A stretch of 64,000 nucleotides of DNA. Source: Paractinoplanes ovalisporus (GTDB taxonomy: Bacteria; Actinomycetota; Actinomycetes; Mycobacteriales; Micromonosporaceae). The notes beneath the pieces are model-generated. The model was not told the DNA's origin and searched no databases. It saw only the letters and a list, made by a program, of their open reading frames with translations. Both the position numbers and the translations under genes were made by a program. The DNA lies in contig NZ_JAENHP010000031.1 in the NCBI RefSeq assembly GCF_016834655.1, positions 39,869 to 103,868 of the forward strand, given 5' to 3'. This document shows positions 58,576 to 64,000 of this stretch, one piece after another. The first letter of the stretch is position 1. Each line of letters opens with the position of its first letter.

Positions 58576-59184
58576 ATGACCGCAATGCAGCCTCGCGCTG
58601 CGCTTGACGATCCGCCCGCGCGCGTCCTTCTGATTCGTCGCCAGGCCGCCGCGAAAGCGACCCACTCCAGTGCCATGGTGGCGGACCTCTGGCAGTTCTA
58701 TGAGGAGCATGCGACCCAGGCCCGCCAGCACGAGAGTCTGCGGGCCACCGTGACCGGAACACTCGCGGCGATTGCGGGTGCCATAACCGCGCTCGCCGGA
58801 GTCGGTGGTCTGAGCGTCGCCGACGTCCCGGCCGGAGCGGCGGTGGTCATCATCAGTGGTCTCGGCGTCGTGCTCAGCCTGAAGCATTTCGAGCGGAACC
58901 GGTTCCACGTGCAGGTGATGAAGCAGGTGCAGCGCGAGATCGAGCGTGTGCGCGATTCCATCAACGCTTCACCGCGGCCCCTGTCGGAGCTGTGGAATGC
59001 GGCCAAACGGACGCACCGGGAAGACTTCGCGATCAAGGTCTGGAAGAAGAAGGACGATCCGAGCGGATCCGTATGGATCGACACCCGCTTGTACATCCTG
59101 TGGGCCGGCCTCCCCTTGGGCATCGCCGTCGTCGGCGTGCTCGTCATCGTCCTCGGCTTCATCGGCATCCCGGCCCCCAAGTAG
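58576..59184 (+). CDS. Three-TM membrane protein, unknown function
   Basis: 202 residues from ATG 58576 after GAGGGGGCCAGG. A helical N-terminus (LWQFYEEHATQARQHESLR) leads to a helical hairpin in the membrane (about 57-76 and 85-100, ATVTGTLAAIAGAITALAG and GAAVVIISGLGVVLSL). A cytoplasmic coiled segment (FERNRFHVQVMKQVQREIERV) and a third helix near the C-terminus (about 175-197) follow. The first part resembles SLATT/RipA-like two-helix sensors, but the match is not firm. Single gene among repeats. Confidence 0.65.
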   Translation: MTAMQPRAALDDPPARVLLIRRQAAAKATHSSAMVADLWQFYEEHATQARQHESLRATVTGTLAAIAGAITALAGVGGLSVADVPAGAAVVIISGLGVVLSLKHFERNRFHVQVMKQVQREIERVRDSINASPRPLSELWNAAKRTHREDFAIKVWKKKDDPSGSVWIDTRLYILWAGLPLGIAVVGVLVIVLGFIGIPAPK

Positions 59185-59225
59185 CGGCTCCGAGAAAACT
59201 CCGATCCGGCATCCCGGCTCCCGCG

Positions 59226-59560
59226 CTGCGGTTCCCGAGCTGTGGTTCCCGGGCTGTGGTTCCCGGGCTGTGGTTTGAGGGTGCGGTTCCCGGGCTGTGG
59301 TCCGAGGGTGCGGTTCCTGGGCTGTGGTCCGAGGGTGCGGTTCCCGGGCTGTGGTCCGAGGGTGCGGATCCTGGGCTGTGGTTTGAGGGTGCGGTTCCTG
59401 GGCTGTGGTCCGAGGGTGCGGTTCCTGGGCTGTGGTTCCCGGGCTGTGGTTCCCGGGCTGTGGTTTGAGGGTGCGGTTCCTGGGCTGTGGTCCGAGGGTG
59501 CGGTTCCTGGGCTGCGGCTCCCAGGCCGCGGTCCCGGGGTGCGGCGCCCTGGGTGCGGCT
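59226..59560. repeat. 27-bp tandem array with GGGCTGTGG core
   Basis: GGGCTGTGGTCCGAGGGTGC followed by GGTTCCT recurs every 27 bp (for example 59292 and 59319), mixed with a 15-bp GGGCTGTGGTTCCCG form. It fills most of the 438-bp gap between the membrane protein and the efflux adaptor. The last 60 bp (GGAACTCCGAGG...) hold the adaptor's leader; no further gene is seen. Confidence 0.82.
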
Positions 59561-59622
59561 CCGAGGGAACTCCGAGGTCGGTTGAAGGCGGCGGCGAGGG
59601 GCAACCACCACACTTCCGGGCC

Positions 59623-60909
59623 ATGGGTGAAGCACTGGCCGGTCGTCGGCGCTGGATCTGGGCTGCCGCGGCGGTTGTCGTGCTCGCGCTGATCGTGTTC
59701 GGGGTGGTCCGGGCCATGGGCGCGGACGCCGAGGAGAAGCCGAAAGCGGCCGCCACCGTGGCGGTCGACCGGGGCGCGGTGACGATCGAGGTCGCCACCA
59801 CCGGGACGGTGCAGCCGGCCCAGACCCGCAGCCTGTCGTTCGCGGTCGAGGGCACGGTCGAAAGCGTCTCGGTGCGGGCGGGCACGACGGTCACGGCGGG
59901 GCAGACGCTGGCCAAGGTCGACGACACCGACGCGGCCGAAGCGGTGGACAACGCGCAGGACGCCCTCGACGACGCCGAGGACGCGCTGGCCGAGGCCCGG
60001 GCGAACGCCACCGCCACCGCCGGCACGACCTGCGGGTCCAACGTCGCGGCGGCCTACACTCCGCCGTCGGCCAGCCCCACGCCGAGCGCGAGCCCGAGCC
60101 GTACCGTGAGCCCGAGCCCGTCCGTGAGCACAAGCCCGAGCCCGACCCGCACCACGACGTCGGCGCCTTCCCGGACCACAGCCCCGACCGGAGGCGCACC
60201 AGGCGGAGGCGCACCGGGCGGGAGCACACCAGGCGGGGGCGCACCCACGAGCGGAACCTGCGCCGGCGGGCAACAGCAGGGCGGGCAACAAGGCGGGCAA
60301 CAAGGGGGCGACGCCATCCTCAGCGCCCAGCAGCGGGTCACCCAGGCCACCACCACGCTCGAGAACGCCGAGGAAGCCCTGGCCGGCGCGACCATCACGG
60401 CACCCATCGCGGGGCGGATCATCAGCGTCAGCGGCAAGGTCGGCAGCCAGGTCACCGCAGGTAACGCCTTCATAACGCTGGCCGACGTCTACGACATGCA
60501 GATCAGCGCGGACTTCCCCGAGGCCGACGCCGACCGGCTCGCCGTGAAGCAGAAGGCGGTGGTCACCCTGGCCGACCGGGCCGGCAAGGAGTTCGAGGCC
60601 ACCGTGGTGCAGGTCGACCCCGTCGGCACCAGCGACGGCACTATGGTCCGGTACGGCGTATTGCTGTCCTTCGATACCTCGCCCGAGGATCTGCTGGTCG
60701 GGCAGAGTGCGTCGGTGCGGGTGACGACCGGCTCGAAGGAGGAGGCGCTGCGCGTGCCCAGCACCGCGGTGCACGACGTCTCCGGCGACCAGGGCACCGT
60801 GCTCAAGGGCGGCGCGCCGGCCAAGGTCGTCATCGGCCTGCGGGGCGACCAGTTCACCGAGATCACCGGGGGCCTTTCGGAGGGCGACGAGATCGTCCGT
60901 TCGTGGTGA
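59623..60909 (+). CDS. Efflux periplasmic-adaptor (HlyD/MacA-like) protein
   Basis: 428 residues from ATG 59623. One N-terminal helix (WIWAAAAVVVLALIVFGVV) anchors it. The lipoyl half-motifs flank a helical hairpin: GTVESVSVRAGTTVTAGQTLAKVDD and ATITAPIAGRIISVSGKVGSQVTAGNAFITLAD. Between them lies a Ser/Pro/Thr- and Gly/Gln-rich insertion (about 145-225) in place of a long coiled coil, then AQQRVTQATTTLENAEEALAG. A beta-barrel domain ends the protein. It should connect an ABC permease to export outside the membrane. The ABC partner is not in the window. Confidence 0.88.
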   Translation: MGEALAGRRRWIWAAAAVVVLALIVFGVVRAMGADAEEKPKAAATVAVDRGAVTIEVATTGTVQPAQTRSLSFAVEGTVESVSVRAGTTVTAGQTLAKVDDTDAAEAVDNAQDALDDAEDALAEARANATATAGTTCGSNVAAAYTPPSASPTPSASPSRTVSPSPSVSTSPSPTRTTTSAPSRTTAPTGGAPGGGAPGGSTPGGGAPTSGTCAGGQQQGGQQGGQQGGDAILSAQQRVTQATTTLENAEEALAGATITAPIAGRIISVSGKVGSQVTAGNAFITLADVYDMQISADFPEADADRLAVKQKAVVTLADRAGKEFEATVVQVDPVGTSDGTMVRYGVLLSFDTSPEDLLVGQSASVRVTTGSKEEALRVPSTAVHDVSGDQGTVLKGGAPAKVVIGLRGDQFTEITGGLSEGDEIVRSW

Positions 60910-60927
60910 CTGTCAGCGAGCTGACAG
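60910..60927. promoter_or_regulatory. Inverted repeat CTGTCAGC-GA-GCTGACAG
   Basis: Perfect 8-bp arms with a 2-bp centre, directly after the adaptor stop codon and 63 bp before the response-regulator start. The short centre makes a poor hairpin loop, so an operator for the two-component system is at least as likely as a terminator. Confidence 0.45.
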
Positions 60928-60990
60928 CGGTACAGCGGACTCAGCACAACTTCATAGGGAATTCCTAGGTGGCGTTGATACTCCTTCGGG

Positions 60991-61743
60991 GTGCTGACTG
61001 ATTCCCGATCCTCGATCGCTCTCGGCGACGCCCCGGCCCGCGTCGCGCGGGTGCTCGTCGTCGACGACGAGCCGAACATCTCCGCGCTGCTCAGCGCGAC
61101 CCTGCGCCTCGTCGAGTTCGACGTGCGGGTGGCCGAGACGGGCCACCGGGCGCTGGTCGCGATCGAGGAGTTCGAGCCCGACCTCGTGGTCCTCGACGTG
61201 ATGCTGCCCGACCTCGACGGGTTCGAGATCGCCAAGCGGCTGCGCGCCACCGGTTCCCGCGTGCCGGTGCTGTTCCTGACCGCGCGCGACGCCCTCGAAG
61301 ACCGGCTTTCCGGGCTCTCGGCCGGCGCCGACGACTACGTGACCAAGCCGTTCAGCCTGGAGGAGGTCGTGTTGCGGATCCGGGCGATCCTGCGGCGCAC
61401 CCAGCCCGGGCTCGACGGCCCGGGCGAGCGGGGCGTGCTGCGCTACGCCGACCTCGAGATGGACGAGGACGCCCACGAGGTGCGCCGGGCGGGCCGGGTC
61501 GTCGACCTCTCGCCGACCGAGTTCAACCTGCTCAAATACCTGCTGGTCAACGCCGGCCGGGTGGTCAGCAAGGCCCAGATCCTCGACCGGGTGTGGAAGT
61601 ACGACTTCGGTGGCGACGGCCGCATCGTCGAGTCGTACGTCTACTACCTGCGCCGCAAGATCGACCGGACCGAGCCGCCGCTGATCCACACCGTGCGCGG
61701 CGTCGGCTATGCCCTGCGGCTGCCTCGCGGTGGCGAAGACTGA
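60991..61743 (+). CDS. OmpR-family response regulator
   Basis: 250 residues, GTG start. The receiver has VLVVDDEPNISALL, phospho-Asp in VVLDVMLPDLDG (about 69) and Lys in DDYVTKPFSLEE. The winged-helix DNA-binding domain has LSPTEFNLLKYLLVNAGRVVSKAQILDRVW and VESYVYYLRRKID, ending VRGVGYALR. It starts 82 bp after the efflux adaptor and one base before the kinase. It probably controls the flanking efflux genes. Confidence 0.94.
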   Translation: MLTDSRSSIALGDAPARVARVLVVDDEPNISALLSATLRLVEFDVRVAETGHRALVAIEEFEPDLVVLDVMLPDLDGFEIAKRLRATGSRVPVLFLTARDALEDRLSGLSAGADDYVTKPFSLEEVVLRIRAILRRTQPGLDGPGERGVLRYADLEMDEDAHEVRRAGRVVDLSPTEFNLLKYLLVNAGRVVSKAQILDRVWKYDFGGDGRIVESYVYYLRRKIDRTEPPLIHTVRGVGYALRLPRGGED

Positions 61744-61744
61744 G

Positions 61745-63331
61745 ATGGCCGCGTTCACACGGGGGGTCTGGACGCGGCCGCGGCGCTGGAGGCACTGGAC
61801 TCTGCGCGCGCGCCTCGTCCTGGTGGTGGGTGCCCTGGCCGCGCTCGCCCTGATCATCGCGAACGCCGCCGGCGTCGTGCTCATCCGCAGCTATCTGCTC
61901 GACCGCATCGACGACCAGCTCCGGGTCATGGTTCATCCGCTGTCCCAGATGGACCCCCGGGACGACTACGCGAACGGCCGGATGCCCGGCGTTCCCAACG
62001 GGGGCAACGGAAACGGCAACGTCGTCTACGGCGGCGGGGGCGGTGGCGTGCGGGGCATGAAGAGCCTCGGCCCCGACCAGGTGACGTACTGGTTCTTCCC
62101 GAACTTCGTCCTGATCGATCCGCGATCGGCCGGCACCACCGAACGTCCGACGGTCCCGGCCGTGAGCCGGGTGGCCGAGCTCCCCACGCTCGCCGAGCCG
62201 CACACGGTCGAGGCCTCCGACGGCAGCCACTGGCGCCTGATCGCGGTCGAGAACAAAGAGATCGGCGGGTACGCGGTGGGCGGCGTCTCGCTGTCCGAGC
62301 TGAAGCAGACCACCAACCAGCTGCTGCTGATCGACGCCCTGGTCAGCGCGCTGGTGCTCGCGCTGCTCGGCATGGGGGCGGCCTTCGTCGTACGGCTGGG
62401 CCTGCGTCCCCTGAACGACATGGAACGCCTCGCCACCGACATCTCCGGGGGCAACCTCAGCGGCCGTGTCGCCGGCGCCGACCCGCACACCGAACCCGGC
62501 CGCCTGGGCCTGGCCCTCAACTCGATGCTCGGCCGGATCGAGAACGAGGTCAGCGCCCGCACCGCCTCCGAGAACCGGATGCGCCAGTTCCTGGCCGACG
62601 CCTCGCACGAGCTGCGCACCCCGCTCACCTCGATCAAGGGGTTCGCCGAGCTGTACCGCCGCGGCGGCGTCGAGCCCGGCCCGGCCCTGCAGCGCATCGA
62701 GAGCGAGTCGGGCCGGATGAGCCTGCTGGTCGAGGACATGCTGATGCTGGCCCGGCTCGACCAGCAGCGCCCGCTGTCCCGCAAGCCGGTCGACCTGCTC
62801 GAGGTCGCCGCCGACACGGTCCGCGACGCGCACGCCCGCGCCCCCGAGCGCGCGGTGCACCTGACCGCCCTCAACGACGCCGACGAGACGTTCGAGCCGC
62901 CCATGGTGCTGGGCGACGAGCACGCCCTGCGGCAGATCGCCACCAACCTGGTCTCCAACGCGCTGCAGCACACGCCGCCCGAGGCCGAGATCACCGTACG
63001 GGTCGGGCTGATCCACCCGAGACCGCCCGCGCCCGGCAGCGTCGTCTCGGGCACGGCCCCACCGTCCGGGGGCCGGCTGGCGGTGCTGGAGGTCGCCGAC
63101 AACGGCCCGGGGATCCCGCCCGAGCACGCGCCGCGGGTCTTCGAGCGGCTCTACCGCGCCGACTCGAGCCGTTACCGCGGCAAGGGCGGCGGTTCCGGGC
63201 TGGGCCTGTCGATCGTGGCCGCCTTTGTGCACGGTCACGGCGGCTGGGTCGAGCTGGAGTCGCCGGCGGAGGGTGGCGCGACCTTCCGGGTCCTGCTGCC
63301 CGCGCACGACTACGAGCTGACCGCGGGCTGA
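61745..63331 (+). CDS. HisKA-type sensor histidine kinase
   Basis: 528 residues from ATG 61745. Two helices (about 24-48 and 190-212) flank a ~140-residue extracellular sensor with a Gly/Asn-rich stretch (NGGNGNGNVVYGGGGGG). HAMP follows (GLRPLNDMERLATDISGGNLSGR), then HisKA with DASHELRTPLTSIKGFAELY (phospho-His about 288), and HATPase with NLVSNALQHT, VADNGPGIPPEH, and GGGSGLGLSIV. It pairs with the response regulator 1 nt upstream. A strong hairpin follows the gene. Confidence 0.94.
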   Translation: MAAFTRGVWTRPRRWRHWTLRARLVLVVGALAALALIIANAAGVVLIRSYLLDRIDDQLRVMVHPLSQMDPRDDYANGRMPGVPNGGNGNGNVVYGGGGGGVRGMKSLGPDQVTYWFFPNFVLIDPRSAGTTERPTVPAVSRVAELPTLAEPHTVEASDGSHWRLIAVENKEIGGYAVGGVSLSELKQTTNQLLLIDALVSALVLALLGMGAAFVVRLGLRPLNDMERLATDISGGNLSGRVAGADPHTEPGRLGLALNSMLGRIENEVSARTASENRMRQFLADASHELRTPLTSIKGFAELYRRGGVEPGPALQRIESESGRMSLLVEDMLMLARLDQQRPLSRKPVDLLEVAADTVRDAHARAPERAVHLTALNDADETFEPPMVLGDEHALRQIATNLVSNALQHTPPEAEITVRVGLIHPRPPAPGSVVSGTAPPSGGRLAVLEVADNGPGIPPEHAPRVFERLYRADSSRYRGKGGGSGLGLSIVAAFVHGHGGWVELESPAEGGATFRVLLPAHDYELTAG

Positions 63332-63334
63332 GGG

Positions 63335-63374
63335 CCGGTTCAGCCCGGCGTTTCACGGCGCCGGGCTGAACCGG
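63335..63374. terminator. Strong hairpin after the kinase gene
   Basis: CCGGTTCAGCCCGGCG (63335-63350) and CGCCGGGCTGAACCGG (63359-63374) form a perfect 16-bp stem with an 8-nt loop, 4 nt after the stop codon. No T-tract. Confidence 0.85.
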
Positions 63375-63445
63375 GACCACAATTTCGAGCTGGCTCCCAG
63401 GTTGCCCGGAAGCTGCTCCGAGGCCGGACCGCCACAGTGTCCGGC

Positions 63446-64000
63446 ATGCCAGCGCGCCTCAACCTGCGACGCCCCACGGTGGCGGTCAACACCGCCCTCG
63501 GCGTCGCCCTCGTAGCCGGGGGATTCTGGGCCTACCAGACCCTCGCCGGAACGGACGCCACCCCGGCCGCGAACGCGTCGACCCGCACGGTCGCCGTCCA
63601 GCAGGGCACCGTCACCAAGACCGTGACCGCGGACGGGACGGTCGAGAGCGCCAGCACCGCGACCGCCAGTTTTGTCACCGGCGGCACGGTGACCGCGATC
63701 AACGCCCGGGTCGGTCAGAAGGTCGCCAAGGGGCAGGTGCTGGCCAAGGTCGACCCGGCCGACGCCCAGCGCTCCCTGGACGCGGCCGAGGCCGACCTGG
63801 ACGCCGCCCGCGACTCGCTGGAGCGGGCCGAGGACGCCGGCTCCGACACTTCCACCGCCGAGAACGAGGTGGAGCAGGCGGAACTGGCCGTGGACGAGGC
63901 CGAGGCGGCGGTCGCGGGCACGGTGCTCAAGGCGCCGATGGCGGGCACGGTCACCGCGGTCAACGGCACGCTCGGGAGCAGCAGCAGCAGCAGCAGCAGC
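63446..64000 (+). CDS. Second efflux periplasmic-adaptor (HlyD/MacA-like) protein, 3' end outside window
   Basis: 185 residues are visible from ATG 63446. An N-terminal helix (ALGVALVAGGFWAYQTLAG) is followed by VAVQQGTVTKTVTADGTVES, first lipoyl half GGTVTAINARVGQKVAKGQVLAKVD, an Ala/Glu/Asp helical hairpin (SLDAAEADLDAARDSLERAED), and second half GTVLKAPMAGTVTAVNGTLG. It then enters a poly-Ser run made of AGC repeats at the right edge, in the same place where the adaptor at 59623 has its low-complexity insertion. It likely heads an operon with ABC genes beyond the window. Confidence 0.88.
   Translation, partial: MPARLNLRRPTVAVNTALGVALVAGGFWAYQTLAGTDATPAANASTRTVAVQQGTVTKTVTADGTVESASTATASFVTGGTVTAINARVGQKVAKGQVLAKVDPADAQRSLDAAEADLDAARDSLERAEDAGSDTSTAENEVEQAELAVDEAEAAVAGTVLKAPMAGTVTAVNGTLGSSSSSSSS

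Noticed and set aside
1..64000. tRNA, rRNA, transposase, integrase or prophage genes
   Set aside because: I looked for tRNA-like cloverleaf ends, conserved rRNA segments and DDE or tyrosine recombinase motifs and saw none; a covariance search would be decisive for small RNAs.

Overview
The window is about 72% G+C chromosomal DNA with dense genes on both strands. Many genes start at GTG, neighbouring genes often overlap by ATGA or GTGA, and several lack a leader, with a TAGRGT-type -10 box 6-8 bases before the start codon. With the SCO2521-SCO2525-type gene set, a secreted chitinase and other hydrolases, two-component pairs and GGDEF/EAL proteins, this points to a filamentous actinobacterium, most likely Micromonosporaceae (Actinoplanes-like). 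The genus is an inference. I see no tRNA, rRNA, transposase, prophage or CRISPR-cas.

Layout. 0-12.4 kb: a truncated sugar-efflux-type MFS transporter, a membrane-anchored ricin-type lectin, a secreted tripeptidyl aminopeptidase, a VIT/vWA protein coupled to a MerR regulator and divergent from a cyclase-family enzyme, an InhA-like metalloprotease and an ABC-2 exporter. 12.5-24.4 kb: a NarL-type two-component pair, an M19 dipeptidase, a GH26-like secreted glycosidase, a 19-residue Lys-rich peptide, a GGDEF-EAL protein, a 68-bp repeat array next to a small orphan gene, and a GT39 membrane glycosyltransferase. 24.7-30.5 kb: an SDR/TetR divergent pair, pgi, an AlkZ-like protein and a GH18 chitinase. 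30.5-41 kb: a ten-gene block built on the actinobacterial SCO2521-2525 set, with a NADAR-domain protein, a D-amino-acid oxidase-like protein, a second methyltransferase and two related membrane proteins. 41.4-47 kb: a CE1758/CE1759-type flavin monooxygenase pair, a histidine phosphatase, a Tat-exported phosphoesterase and a DHA2-type MFS pump. 47-52.7 kb: the second copy of the orphan gene with 68-bp arrays on both sides, a GGDEF protein, a small membrane protein divergent from an HTH-EAD1-ubiquitin-like-E2-like fusion, and an FhaA-like protein. 52.7-64 kb: a GH3 glucosidase divergent from its LacI regulator, a receiver-like protein pair, a lipoprotein, a membrane protein, and an efflux-adaptor/two-component cluster that runs off the right edge.

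Three things deserve most attention. First, the gene at 50329-51969 joins an HTH, an effector-associated domain, a ubiquitin-like domain and an E2-like domain in one chain, behind a palindromic operator. Second, the 30.5-41 kb block looks like one multi-component system of unknown function with duplicated methyltransferase/membrane-protein parts and a NADAR enzyme. Third, two unlinked loci share 68-bp tandem arrays, a conserved leader with fixed spacing, and an unrecognised small protein; the array DNA is conserved but its reading frame is not.

The region is also rich in short tandem arrays in intergenic DNA. Several begin inside the last codons of a gene and re-copy its stop codon. The hexamer CGTACG is several times more frequent than composition predicts.
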